Assembly: GCF_037076345.1 (NCBI RefSeq)
Contig: NZ_AP024702.1
Span: 4,898,001-4,962,000 of the forward strand
Length of the DNA stretch: 64,000 nt
Direction: 5' to 3'
Origin: Haloferula helveola
GTDB taxonomy: Bacteria; Verrucomicrobiota; Verrucomicrobiia; Verrucomicrobiales; Akkermansiaceae
This document shows positions 1-8,852 of this stretch, piece after piece; position 1 is the stretch's first letter, and every line of letters starts with the position of its first letter. Below the pieces are notes generated by a model. It was not told the DNA's origin, did no database searches, and saw only the letters and a program-made list of their open reading frames with translations. The translations under genes and the position numbers were made by a program.

Positions 1-722
1 GGGACTTCATCACGCGCGGTTTCTCCGAAGCCTTCGAAGAAGTGCATCAGACCGAGCTTCCGGGTGACGTTTCGGCGAGGGCCGTGTCCGAAGGGGTTCT
101 TGCCGCGATCCGCATCGCGGGGAGTCACGCGCGGCGTCATCCCGCGATGATCATTCCGACGATCTGCCGGATGCTCGAGTCCGACCATCTCGCGATCTTC
201 AAGAAGCAGGGCAAACTCTTCTGCGGGCCGGCCCGTCCCCATCCGCTCGTCAACTTCGACGAGCTCTCGGAGCGTCCGGCGGCGATCGTGCGCTGGCTTG
301 ACGCCAATCCCGACTCGAAGCTCGAACAGCTTTGGAAAGCCGTGCTGCCGGAGGGCGTCGAGGAGCCGCCGAAGGAGTGGTTGGTGGATCTCTTCTGGTT
401 GCTCACCCAAGGTCACGTTCTCCTGTTCTCCGACAGCACTCTCGTGCTTCCGAAGAAGCGTGCGGGCGGCGAGGGGCAGCCCTCCAAGAAAGCCAAAAAG
501 AAGAAGGCGAAGCCGGCGGCCGAAAAGCCGCCCGCCGCGAAGAAGAAGGGCGGACGCAAGGCCCGCGACCGCAAGGCGAGCGTGCCGCCCCACGCGGCGA
601 CCGTGCGCAAGATCACCCGCATGAAGTCGGGAGGATTGAAGAAGCTTCGCGGCAAGGAACGCCTCTGGGGCCGACGTCTCGCGCGTCGCGAGCGGATCGA
701 TTCGCTCGGCGACGAGGATTGA
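1..722 (+). CDS. 3' part of an unrecognised protein with a Lys/Arg-rich tail (5' end outside window)
   Basis: The reading frame is open from base 3 to the left edge, so this is the C-terminal part of a longer gene and the GTG at 42 is not its proven start. The visible part is a soluble, mostly helical-looking region (for example WLDANPDSKLEQLWKAVLP and WLVDLFWLLTQGHVLLFSD). It is followed by about 80 residues rich in Lys, Arg and Ala, with runs such as KKAKKKKAK. Basic tails of this kind often bind nucleic acid, but that is inference. I recognise no family and assign no function. The next gene begins 57 bases downstream on the same strand. Confidence 0.75.
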   Translation, partial: DFITRGFSEAFEEVHQTELPGDVSARAVSEGVLAAIRIAGSHARRHPAMIIPTICRMLESDHLAIFKKQGKLFCGPARPHPLVNFDELSERPAAIVRWLDANPDSKLEQLWKAVLPEGVEEPPKEWLVDLFWLLTQGHVLLFSDSTLVLPKKRAGGEGQPSKKAKKKKAKPAAEKPPAAKKKGGRKARDRKASVPPHAATVRKITRMKSGGLKKLRGKERLWGRRLARRERIDSLGDED

Positions 723-779
723 TCCGGATCCGTCGGCAGGCCTTCCAGATTCTCCTTTTCCAAGGGGAGAGGCTGGTCG

Positions 780-2198
780 ATGTTAGGCGGTATGAAACTC
801 AAATTCTGTGGTGCCGCCGGTACCACCACCGGCTCGCAGCATCTCCTCGAAGTCAACGGCAAGCGGATCCTCCTCGATTGCGGTTTGTATCAAGGCCGGC
901 GGCATGAGTCGTATGAGGTCAACTGCTGCTTTCCGCACTTCGATCCGGCCGATATCGACATCGTGGTCCTGTCCCACGCGCACATCGACCACAGCGGCAA
1001 TCTTCCCAATCTCAGCCGGAAGGGTTTCACCGGAAACATCTACGCCACTTTCGCGACGCGTGACCTCTGCACGATCATGCTCGCCGACAGCGCCCACATC
1101 CAGGAGCAGGATGTCGAGTGGCTGAACAAGCGACGGGCCAAGGATGGCGAACCGCCGGTCGAACCGCTCTACTCGAAAGAGGATGCCGAGCGTTGCCTCC
1201 GGCAGTTCATCACCGTTGGCTATGAGCGTCCGCTCCCGATCGCCGATGGCGTCACGCTGACCTTCTTCGACGCCGGTCACATTCTCGGAGCGGCCCAGGT
1301 GCTGCTCGAGATCACCGACCAGGACGACGGTGGAAAGAAGAAGCGCTTTCTGTTTTCGGGTGATGTCGGCCGGGGCGGCAACGGCATCCTGAATGACCCG
1401 GTGAACGTGCCGGATATCGATTTTCTCCTCATGGAGTCGACCTACGGAGGTCGCGAGCACGAGATGCCGGAGGGTGCTGACGAGCACTTTCTCGGGATCC
1501 TGCAGCGTGCCTTCGAGAGAGGCGGCAAGGTCATGATCCCGGCGTTCGCGGTCGAGCGCACGCAGCAGGTGCTCTACGTCCTCAACCGGCTGTTCCACGA
1601 GAAGCATCTGCCCCACATGCCGGTTTACGTCGACAGTCCGCTCGCCGTCGGAGCGACCGAAATCTTCCGTCTCCACCCCGAGTGCTTCAACGAGGATGTC
1701 TACGGATTCATGTTCGAGGACGAGAAGGATCCGTTCGTCTTTGACGGCCTGCGCCTGGTGCGCGCGGTCAGCGAGTCGAAGAAGCTGAACCAGTCCGACC
1801 AGCCATGCATCATCATTGCTGCTTCCGGCATGTGTGAGGCAGGACGGATCCGCCATCACCTGAAGAACGGGATCGGTGACTCGAAGAACACCGTCTTCTT
1901 TGTCGGTTACTGCGCCGAGAACACGCTCGGGAGGTTCATCCGCGATGGAAAGAAGGAGGTCAGCATCTTTGGCAAACGCTACAAGGTCCGCGCTTCGGTG
2001 GAGGCGATCGACTCGTTTTCCGGTCACGCCGACCACTCGGAGTTGCTGGAATATTTCCAAGCGATGAGCGGTCCGAAGTCGAAGGTCTGGCTGATCCACG
2101 GTGAGTCGGATCATTCGGAAGCGCTCCGCGATGCCTTGCGCGAGTTCCACGACGGCTCGGTGGACTGCGGGGTTCTCGGCGAGACGGTCGAATTCTGA
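780..2198 (+). CDS. MBL-fold/beta-CASP RNA-processing exonuclease-like protein (YSH1/CPSF73-like)
   Basis: This 472-residue protein has the metallo-beta-lactamase zinc motif HxHxDH at residues 66-71 (SHAHIDHSG). It also has a later metal-ligand region (FSGDVGRGG) and the beta-CASP features SGMCEAGRIRHHL and FSGHADHSELL near the C-terminus. This architecture (COG1236) is that of cytoplasmic RNA-cleaving enzymes related to CPSF73; a nucleolytic role is known for the family and not shown here. I chose the ATG at 780 because AGGGGAG at 763-769 gives a ten-base spacer. The ATG at 792 (MKLKFCGAAG) is the alternative. No signal peptide is visible. Confidence 0.88.
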   Translation: MLGGMKLKFCGAAGTTTGSQHLLEVNGKRILLDCGLYQGRRHESYEVNCCFPHFDPADIDIVVLSHAHIDHSGNLPNLSRKGFTGNIYATFATRDLCTIMLADSAHIQEQDVEWLNKRRAKDGEPPVEPLYSKEDAERCLRQFITVGYERPLPIADGVTLTFFDAGHILGAAQVLLEITDQDDGGKKKRFLFSGDVGRGGNGILNDPVNVPDIDFLLMESTYGGREHEMPEGADEHFLGILQRAFERGGKVMIPAFAVERTQQVLYVLNRLFHEKHLPHMPVYVDSPLAVGATEIFRLHPECFNEDVYGFMFEDEKDPFVFDGLRLVRAVSESKKLNQSDQPCIIIAASGMCEAGRIRHHLKNGIGDSKNTVFFVGYCAENTLGRFIRDGKKEVSIFGKRYKVRASVEAIDSFSGHADHSELLEYFQAMSGPKSKVWLIHGESDHSEALRDALREFHDGSVDCGVLGETVEF

Positions 2199-2272
2199 GC
2201 GGAATTCGGTCGACCATCAGGCTTGCATCGGTCTCCGGATTTCCCTAATCCCTCGGCCCCGCAACCGCTCAA

Positions 2273-2347
2273 GCGCGATTAGCTCAGTGGTAGAGCACAT
2301 CGTTCACACCGATGGGGTCAGTGGTTCGAACCCACTATCGCGCACCA
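2273..2347 (+). tRNA. tRNA-Val (anticodon CAC)
   Basis: A full cloverleaf can be folded by eye. The 7-bp acceptor stem pairs GCGCGAT (2273-2279) with ATCGCGC (2337-2343). The D-arm is GCTC/GAGC, the anticodon stem CATCG/CGATG encloses the loop TTCACAC with anticodon CAC, and the T-arm AGTGG/CCACT carries TTCGAAC. The discriminator is A and CCA is encoded at 2345-2347. It reads GTG (Val) codons. Confidence 0.96.
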
Positions 2348-2779
2348 TTTTCCTAGCCGTTGCGACAGAGGCCGACTCGGGCTTCGTAGCTTCACCGTCC
2401 TCCCGGGCGAGTGCGTGATTTCAGTCCAAATGGGCCGAAAGTTCACCGTGAGCGAAGATTGAACCCGTTTGGCTGGAACGCTAGTTGGTCAGGTCGTGTC
2501 CGTGGTGTGAATCCATCTCGCGCGACATCCAACCCATGAAACCCACACTGCAACTTTCAGGTCCGGCAGCATGTCGGCCGCCTCGGGTATCGGTCGCACG
2601 GAAAGCGACCGGTGAGCTTCTGCCGGTTCGGTCCCGTTGAGGGACTTTGGGGGATGGCCGGAGGTTCGAACGAGCCTCCGGCCGCATGGTTTGGAGACTG
2701 ACAGAAAATCGAGAGGAGGTTTTTCTCCTCAAGCGATCCGGATGATCCGGCGATGAACGGATGGATAAGCGAATTTAGA
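2348..2779. other. Intergenic region between tRNA-Val and the sugar symporter
   Basis: About 430 bases with no convincing gene. The only structure I see is the hairpin at 2656-2683. The reading frames here look like GC-rich noise. The region presumably holds the promoter and leader of the downstream symporter, but I could not pick out a -35/-10 pair. Confidence 0.6.
2656..2683. repeat. Strong hairpin in the symporter leader
   Basis: GGCCGGAGG at 2656-2664 pairs perfectly with CCTCCGGCC at 2675-2683. The stem can extend inward through T-G, T-A and C-G pairs to a GAAC tetraloop. No T-run follows, so it is not a standard intrinsic terminator. It lies about 100 bases before the symporter start and could be a leader structure or the end of an upstream transcript. 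Confidence 0.5.
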
Positions 2780-4240
2780 ATGAGCAAGGAACAGAACGGA
2801 CGACTCGGTTGGGTCGAGCGCATCGGGTACGGCCTCGGGGATTTGGCCTCGAACCTCTACTTCCAGATGTTCAACATGTTCCTGCTCTTCTACTACACCG
2901 ACGTCTTCGGGATCTCGGCGGCGGCAGTGAGTTGGATCTTCCTGCTGTCGCGGGTGTGGGACGCGGTCAACGACCCGGTGATGGGAGTCATTGCCGACCG
3001 GACCCGTACGAGGTGGGGTAGCTTCCGGCCGTTCATTCTCTGGTTCGCCATTCCGTTCGGAGTCGCCGGCTACTTCATGTTCTATTCGCCCGACCTCTCG
3101 CCGGGTTGGAAGATCGCTTACGCCGCACTGACCTACACGCTGGTGTCGATGCTCTACACGGCGGTGAACATTCCCTACTCCGGTCTGATGGCGGTGATCA
3201 GTCCGTCCTCGGCGGAGCGGGCGAGGGTGTCCTCGATCCGATTCATTTTCGCGTTCCTCGGTGGCTGGGTCATCGTCCAGTTCCTGCCGCCGCTGAAGGA
3301 GTCGCTGGGCGGTGGCGACGACGTGATCGGGTTCCGCAATACGATGCTGCTTTTCGCGGCGATGGCGACGATCCTGTTCCTGCTCACCTTCGCGACCACG
3401 AAAGAGCGCGTGGCGCCTGAAGCGACGACATCTGACCGAAAACAGCTGGGGGAGGACATCAAGACGCTGGTGACCACCCGGCCCTGGCTGATCCTGGTCT
3501 TCGCCGGGCTGATCAACCTGACCGCCGTTGCGATCAAGAACGGATCGAACATCTTTTACTTCAAGTATGTCGTTCCGGGAACGAGCGACGTCGAGGTGGC
3601 CAGCTTCGGATCGGGCGGGTGGATGGCGATGATCCTGGGCGTGATGTGCACGGGGTTGCTGATCAAGTTCTTCGAAAAGCGGAAGCTGATCATCTGGCTG
3701 ACCATCATCGGTGGCATCGGGATGGCGTTGCCGTACTGGATCGATCCGGGTCTGCGGATCACGATGCCGGGAGTCGAGACGGGGGCCTACTCGATCTTCG
3801 GGCTTGAGATGACAAGTGTCGTGTTCTTCCCGGAGAACCCGCGTTGGATCTACATCATCAACCTGCTCGGTTCTTTCGCCGCCGGTCCTCCGGTCGCGCT
3901 GGTCTGGACGATGTATACCGATGTCGCAGCTTTCATCCGCTGGAAGCACAACCGTCGAATTACGGGACTTGTCGTATCGGCTGCCGTGTTCTCCCAGAAG
4001 TTCGGCATGGCGATCGGCGGATGGTTTGCCGGCATGCTGCTCACGTGGTGCGGATTCAAAGCGAACATGGAGCAGACCGATACCTCCAAGCACGGGATCC
4101 TGCTCCTGTTCTCGCTGATTCCCGCGGTGCTGATCGTCGGCCAGGGAGTCGCGATGTTCTTCTACCGCCTGACCGACGGTCAGATGCGGGAGATCGAAAA
4201 GGAGCTCGATGAACAGGAGGCCGCGTCGGTCCCGGTCTAG
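2780..4240 (+). CDS. Glycoside-pentoside-hexuronide (GPH/MelB-type) cation symporter
   Basis: The protein is a 486-residue polytopic membrane protein with about 12 hydrophobic segments. The N-terminal signature of the MelB/GPH group is clear: IGYGLGDLASNLYFQ, then WDAVNDPVMGVIADRTRTRWGSFRP, whose conserved Asp residues line the cation/sugar site in this family. It probably imports a sugar or small glycoside with Na+ or H+. The neighbouring XylR-like regulator, with which it is convergent, suggests a pentose or pentoside, but the substrate is not readable from sequence. An upstream in-frame ATG at 2753 adds nine residues (NGWISEFR); I prefer 2780 because the family N-terminus begins close to the first helix. 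Its stop codon shares the palindrome CTAG with the regulator's stop. Confidence 0.87.
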   Translation: MSKEQNGRLGWVERIGYGLGDLASNLYFQMFNMFLLFYYTDVFGISAAAVSWIFLLSRVWDAVNDPVMGVIADRTRTRWGSFRPFILWFAIPFGVAGYFMFYSPDLSPGWKIAYAALTYTLVSMLYTAVNIPYSGLMAVISPSSAERARVSSIRFIFAFLGGWVIVQFLPPLKESLGGGDDVIGFRNTMLLFAAMATILFLLTFATTKERVAPEATTSDRKQLGEDIKTLVTTRPWLILVFAGLINLTAVAIKNGSNIFYFKYVVPGTSDVEVASFGSGGWMAMILGVMCTGLLIKFFEKRKLIIWLTIIGGIGMALPYWIDPGLRITMPGVETGAYSIFGLEMTSVVFFPENPRWIYIINLLGSFAAGPPVALVWTMYTDVAAFIRWKHNRRITGLVVSAAVFSQKFGMAIGGWFAGMLLTWCGFKANMEQTDTSKHGILLLFSLIPAVLIVGQGVAMFFYRLTDGQMREIEKELDEQEAASVPV

Positions 4241-5442
4241 GCAGGGTGTTCCTCCGTGCGGAACTTCCGGCGGTAGGCTCGTGGTGAGAGTTTGGTGTCG
4301 CGCTTGAAAGCAAGGCTCAGGTTCGAGCTGTTGCAGTAGCCGCACTCGCGTGCGATCGCCTCGATCTTGATGTCGGTCTCGGTGAGCATCCTTTTGGCGT
4401 GGTCGATCCGGATCCGTCGGAGTTCGGCCGCGGGCGAACGCTGCAGGTGGGTGCGGAAGGCCTTCTCGAGGCCTCGCTTCGACATCCCGACGTGCTCGCA
4501 GACATCCTCGAGGGTCATCGGGGTGCTGAAGGCGGCACGCATCAGCCGAAGGGCCTTGGCCACCCCCGCATGCGGTACGGCGAGAACCTCGGTGCTGCGG
4601 CGGTTGACCACGCGCCCGGGCGCGATCAGAAGCGGCGGGGCATCGTCAGCGATCTCTCCGTCCATGCGGCGCTGCAGTTGCTTCGCGGCTTGATAGCCGA
4701 GCTCGTCGAGTCGGGTGTCGACACTCGACATCGGCACCGCGAGACAGTCGCAAAGAAACTCGATGTTATCGACGCCGAGTACGGAGATCTCTTCGGGAAC
4801 ATGGATGCCATTTCGAACGCAGACCTCGATCAGGGTCGCGCCGAGGTTGTCCTGTCCGGTGAACACCGCCAGCGGGCGGGGGAGCTTTTCCAGTTGTTCG
4901 AGGATCGCCTTTTCGTGGGCGGCCCAGTCGCGGAGCACCTTCGGTCCCGGCTGCCGGATGATGTGAAAGTGATCCTTGTCGACGCCAGACTCCAGAAGCG
5001 CCGCGCGGTAGGATGCCTCACGGATCGGGTTCACCTCGACCGCGGGCCAGCGGAAGAAGGCGAAGTGGTGGAAGCCGCGCTTGAGAAAGTGCTCCGCGGC
5101 GAGCCGGCCGATCAGCAGGTTGTCGTTGAGGACCCGCGGGACCGTATGCGGCATCTTGGCCACACTGACATCGACCTTCGGCATCGTCAGCGAGTCGATG
5201 AAGGGGGCAAGGGTCGGACCGTAGCAGGTGATCGCGCCGTCGCCCGGCCAATTGAAGGGGACATTGCGATCCGAGAAGAGGTAAGGGGAGAGGTGCCAGC
5301 CCGCCTGGACCGCGAAACGTGCGATGCCCTTGTAGATGCGGTGGTCGAACCAATCGAAGGCGACGAGGATGCTCGGTTGGTCGGGGGATGGTCCATCGTC
5401 GAACTGGGGAAGCTTCGCCCGCGGCCTCTTCTTCGCTGTCAT
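4237..5442 (-). CDS. XylR-like transcriptional regulator (periplasmic-binding-like sensor + AraC DNA-binding domain)
   Basis: This 401-residue protein is close in length to E. coli XylR. Residues about 22-285 form a LacI/PBP-type sugar-binding domain (ILVAFDWFDHRIYKGIARFA; LAVFTGQDNLGATLIEVC; ISVLGVDNIEFLCD). Residues about 295-396 carry the two helix-turn-helix motifs of the AraC family (TLEDVCEHVGMSKRGLEKAF and IEAIARECGYCNSSNLSLAFKR). It should bind a sugar, plausibly xylose or arabinose, and activate transcription. It is divergent from the seven-gene sulfatase operon across 177 bases and convergent with the GPH symporter, so both are candidate targets. The start MTAKKRPRAK was chosen because the upstream extension is not protein-like. 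Confidence 0.9.
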   Translation of the reverse strand: MTAKKRPRAKLPQFDDGPSPDQPSILVAFDWFDHRIYKGIARFAVQAGWHLSPYLFSDRNVPFNWPGDGAITCYGPTLAPFIDSLTMPKVDVSVAKMPHTVPRVLNDNLLIGRLAAEHFLKRGFHHFAFFRWPAVEVNPIREASYRAALLESGVDKDHFHIIRQPGPKVLRDWAAHEKAILEQLEKLPRPLAVFTGQDNLGATLIEVCVRNGIHVPEEISVLGVDNIEFLCDCLAVPMSSVDTRLDELGYQAAKQLQRRMDGEIADDAPPLLIAPGRVVNRRSTEVLAVPHAGVAKALRLMRAAFSTPMTLEDVCEHVGMSKRGLEKAFRTHLQRSPAAELRRIRIDHAKRMLTETDIKIEAIARECGYCNSSNLSLAFKRDTKLSPRAYRRKFRTEEHPA

Positions 5443-5619
5443 GGCGGACAGCTTGTGCGGAAGTTTGGATTGGCGGCAAGTCAAGAGGGCGCATTTGCAG
5501 TGGAAATCATCGGTTTTTGATTGCGAAGTGCGCTTGTTTTGGAGGGGGAATCGGCTTTTGTTCCACAGCGTCAGACCCGCCCAACCTGGCTTCAAACCCT
5601 GAAAACCCGTTTCAAACCC
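5443..5619. promoter_or_regulatory. Divergent control region between XylR-like regulator and sulfatase operon
   Basis: These 177 bases separate two divergent starts and should contain both promoters and any operator. A direct repeat TTCAAACCC occurs at 5591-5599 and 5611-5619, the second copy touching the sulfatase ATG. No clear inverted-repeat operator was found by eye. Confidence 0.45.
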
Positions 5620-8295
5620 ATGAGACTTATCCTGCCGGCCGTGTTGGCCTCCGTATTCGCGCTTCCCGTGTCCCGGGCGGAGCAGCCGAACGTGCTTTTC
5701 ATTGCCGTCGACGATCTCGTGCCGACGCTCGGTTGCTACGGTGATCCGGTGGCGCTGACGCCCGAAATCGACGGGCTCGCTTCGCAGGGCATGACCTTTC
5801 TGAACCACCACTGCAACTGGACGGTGTGCGGGCCCTCGAGGGCGGCGCTTACGACCAGTCTGATGCCGGAGGAGACAGGGGTCATGGGCTTCAAGGCGAT
5901 CCGCCATCCGGACTTTCTGCCGGACGTGATCACGCTGCCGCAGCACTTCAAGAACGAGGGCTACGAGACCGCCTGCACCGGGAAATTCCATGACCCGCGA
6001 ACCGTGGGCGACACCGGGAGCGCGCTCGACGCCAATGACCAGTTTCCCGACGGGGCGAACATCGACGACCCGCTCTCGTGGTCGATCGCCTATGTGAAGG
6101 CTGCGTCCGGTTACAGTCCGTCGGGCAAGCCGGCGGTCGATGATTCCGATACCGAGCCCTTCGCGAACTACGGCGATCATCATATCAAGGAGGAGGGTTT
6201 GGCGTTGATCGATACGCTTTCCTCCGGCAGCAAGCCGTTCTTCCTCGCGGTCGGATTCAAGAAGCCGCACCTGGGGTTCTACGCGCCTCGTCAGTTCTGG
6301 GATCTCTACGACCGAAGCTCAATGCCGCTGGCTCCTTTCAGCGCCCATCCGGCCGGCGAAAGCACCTTCACGGGGGCGACGCTCGACTTTCACAGCGAGC
6401 TGCAAGGCTACACGCCGTATGATACGAGCTGGCCGCCGAGCGAGGCGCAGCAGCGCGAGCTGGTCCACGGCTACTATGCCTGCGTATCGATGGTGGATGC
6501 GCTGGTCGGGGAACTCATCGACAAGCTGGCGGTGACCGCTGACCCGGTGCAGGCCGGCAAGAATCTGGATGAGACGACGATCATCGTGCTCTGGGGTGAT
6601 CACGGTTTCCACCTCGGCGATCACGGCCGGTGGGGCAAACACTCGGCGATGGAGGAGGCGACCCGTTGCCCGTTGATTATCTATGATCCGCGGGATCCCA
6701 AGGCGCCCGGAACCAACTCGACGGCCACGCCGGTCAACACGATCGATATCTACCCGACGCTTTGCGAGATGACCGGGCTTCCGATCCCCGAGCAACCGAG
6801 CAGCAACACCGTAACGACCGGCCGACCGCTGCGCGGGCGGAGTCTGGTGCCGGTGCTCGACGGTTCCCGGGAAGCCGTGCATCACGGCGCTATCACCCAC
6901 TTCAACAACGGCGGCCGCTACGGTTACGCCTACCGGACCGAGCGGTTCCGCTACATCGAGTGGGTGGACGGGTCCGGGAATGTCGATGGCGTCGATCTCT
7001 ACGACTACGTCGATGATCCCCTTGAGACGCGCAACCTCGCGGCGGATGACGCCTATGCGGCGATCGTCTACCAGCTCTCGCGGTCGATGCGGGCCGAGAC
7101 GACGACCAACGGCGCCGAGCGGTTGAACCTCGCGGCGCCGTCGACCACCGGTGATGGAGCTTTCCTCCCCGACGTTTCGATTGATTTGGTTGGATCGGGG
7201 ATGGTCGAGCTCGCGTGGCCCGACAGCGGTGGGGTGAGCTATCGAGTCCTCGGTGATGATGATCTGGTGGATCCGTGGACGGACGATGCGAATGATGTGC
7301 CCGCCTCGCCGGCCGAGCTTGCGGCGACCGCCGCCCGGCGCTTCTTCCGGATCACCTTCGACGACAATGTGCCGCCGGTCTTTCTTTCCGACCCTGTGCT
7401 CAAGGCGGATGCGACTCCCGATGCCGCCTACACGGGGAGCCTCGCGGGTGATGTCTCGGATCCCGGCGACACCCTGACCTTCACCAAGCTCGACGGTCCG
7501 GCGTGGCTGTCGATCGGAAGCGATGGCGCGTTGACCGGAACGCCGGCAGTTGGAGATCTCGGGGCGGGCTGGTTCACGGTTGAGGTCAGCGATACCGCAG
7601 GAGCCTCGGCATTTGCCAAAGTCCAGATCTCGGTGACCAACGAGACTGTTCCTCCTTCGGCCACGGTGCTGGAACACTGGGAGTTCGAGGACGTCGCGGG
7701 CACCCAGTTCACGGGGCTTGCGAATTCCGCAGGTAGCGCCTCGTTCTCGGGGAACAAGGACCAGGTGCAGACCGATGGTGCCGGGAATCTGGTGTTCGGC
7801 GTCGGAGCGGACGCCTCCGATAATGTCTTCCGCAACGCGACGCTGACGGTTCCGGGGCAAACCACCGGAGTCTTCGAAATGGAGTGGACTTATCCTTCGG
7901 CAACCATCGAAGGAGGTGATGCAACCGGTGCGAATGTCGGATTCGGTTTCCGGGATGCTGGCGGCACCGACCTCTTCCTGGTGCGTCTCCAGCGCCAGAA
8001 CAGCGAGCTGCGACTCCAGCACCGGGTCGGGACCTCGAATACCGATCTGGAAGATTTCAACGCCACCACGATCGCCGATTTGCGGGTGCGGGTGGTGGCG
8101 GACCTCGATGCCGATACCTTTGACGTCTACTGGCAGCTCGGGGCCGGCCCGGAGCAGAGCTCGACCGGCATCGCCATGTCGGCCACGGGCCTGAATTTCG
8201 ACGAAGTGCGGATGACCGCCAACACCAACACCACCGACTGGGGGGCGACCGATTCGGTATCGGTCGGTGAACTCAAGGTTTCCGAACTCCCCTGA
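5620..8295 (+). CDS. Secreted sulfatase (iduronate-2-sulfatase-like) with Ig-like and novel C-terminal module
   Basis: The 891-residue protein opens with a signal peptide (MRLILPAVLASVFALPVSRA). A type I sulfatase domain at about 22-480 contains the formylglycine motif C70-G-P-S-R74, the metal-binding start VLFIAVDDL and the HGFHLGDHGRWGKH region. These features match the iduronate-2-sulfatase-like group, but the natural sulfate ester is unknown. A putative Ig-like domain follows at about 587-675 (LSIGSDGALTGTPAVGDLGAG). Residues 683-891 are a beta-rich module shared with two other proteins here (copy A; see findings). The longer in-frame start at 5521 is rejected because the ATG at 5620 begins a signal peptide and follows AAACCC. 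It is the first gene of a seven-gene run. Confidence 0.92.
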   Translation: MRLILPAVLASVFALPVSRAEQPNVLFIAVDDLVPTLGCYGDPVALTPEIDGLASQGMTFLNHHCNWTVCGPSRAALTTSLMPEETGVMGFKAIRHPDFLPDVITLPQHFKNEGYETACTGKFHDPRTVGDTGSALDANDQFPDGANIDDPLSWSIAYVKAASGYSPSGKPAVDDSDTEPFANYGDHHIKEEGLALIDTLSSGSKPFFLAVGFKKPHLGFYAPRQFWDLYDRSSMPLAPFSAHPAGESTFTGATLDFHSELQGYTPYDTSWPPSEAQQRELVHGYYACVSMVDALVGELIDKLAVTADPVQAGKNLDETTIIVLWGDHGFHLGDHGRWGKHSAMEEATRCPLIIYDPRDPKAPGTNSTATPVNTIDIYPTLCEMTGLPIPEQPSSNTVTTGRPLRGRSLVPVLDGSREAVHHGAITHFNNGGRYGYAYRTERFRYIEWVDGSGNVDGVDLYDYVDDPLETRNLAADDAYAAIVYQLSRSMRAETTTNGAERLNLAAPSTTGDGAFLPDVSIDLVGSGMVELAWPDSGGVSYRVLGDDDLVDPWTDDANDVPASPAELAATAARRFFRITFDDNVPPVFLSDPVLKADATPDAAYTGSLAGDVSDPGDTLTFTKLDGPAWLSIGSDGALTGTPAVGDLGAGWFTVEVSDTAGASAFAKVQISVTNETVPPSATVLEHWEFEDVAGTQFTGLANSAGSASFSGNKDQVQTDGAGNLVFGVGADASDNVFRNATLTVPGQTTGVFEMEWTYPSATIEGGDATGANVGFGFRDAGGTDLFLVRLQRQNSELRLQHRVGTSNTDLEDFNATTIADLRVRVVADLDADTFDVYWQLGAGPEQSSTGIAMSATGLNFDEVRMTANTNTTDWGATDSVSVGELKVSELP

Positions 8296-8330
8296 ACCCT
8301 CACTCATCCAATCCAAACACGACTGAACCC

Positions 8331-8831
8331 ATGACCAGGAAAATCTTTTGCTACAGTGTGCTGATCGGCGCCTGTGTTGGCCTTGGCTCGGCAGAGCCTC
8401 TCATCAAGAACGGCGAGTTCGAGAAACCGTTGGCACCTTGGAAATTGTTCTCCATCAAGGACACCCCAGCGACGGATCGGGCGGTCGCCGACGGTGTGCT
8501 GACCATCAAGGCCGCCGACGCGAGCGGCAAACCCGGCAACCGGCAACTGATTCAGGAAGTGGCGGTCGAGGCGGGGAGGACCTACTCGCTGAGCTTCGAT
8601 ATCAAAGGCGACCTCGAGAAAGGCAAGGAAGTGGTGGTTGTGGTGACGACGGGCCCGGGAAAATTTGCCTACTTCAATCGGGTGCCGATCACTGCGGATT
8701 GGACCAGCAAGAAACTCCGGATCACCCCCAAGGAGACGGACGGCACGGATGCGCCCACGCTCAAGTTCCTGCTCGGGGACCTGAAGGGTGATGTTTCGCT
8801 GCGCAAGGTTTCGCTCGAAGCCACCGAGTAA
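8331..8831 (+). CDS. Small secreted carbohydrate-binding-module-like protein
   Basis: The protein has 166 residues with a signal peptide (KIFCYSVLIGACVGLGSA) and one beta-sandwich domain. Phrases such as LIKNGEFEKPLAPWKLF, VEAGRTYSLSFDIKG and the closing KGDVSLRKVSLEA are typical of the CBM4/9/22-like jelly-roll group that binds glycans. No catalytic residues are apparent. It sits 35 bases after a sulfatase and 21 before a glycosidase in the same operon, so it may be a free glycan-binding accessory protein. The family call rests on pattern only. Confidence 0.72.
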   Translation: MTRKIFCYSVLIGACVGLGSAEPLIKNGEFEKPLAPWKLFSIKDTPATDRAVADGVLTIKAADASGKPGNRQLIQEVAVEAGRTYSLSFDIKGDLEKGKEVVVVVTTGPGKFAYFNRVPITADWTSKKLRITPKETDGTDAPTLKFLLGDLKGDVSLRKVSLEATE

Positions 8832-8852
8832 AAGGGTGTCAAATCGGAGGGA

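Noticed and set aside
783-2150. A 455-codon minus-strand frame opposite the beta-CASP gene
   Set aside because: The plus-strand protein has conserved metal motifs; the antisense frame has none and arises from high GC.
2729-4345. A 538-codon minus-strand frame opposite the GPH symporter
   Set aside because: Arg/His/Asp/Gln-rich with no hydrophobic core; the plus strand has the MelB signature and membrane helices.
5521-5619. N-terminal extension of the first sulfatase
   Set aside because: The extra 33 residues precede a clear signal peptide beginning at 5620 and look non-coding.
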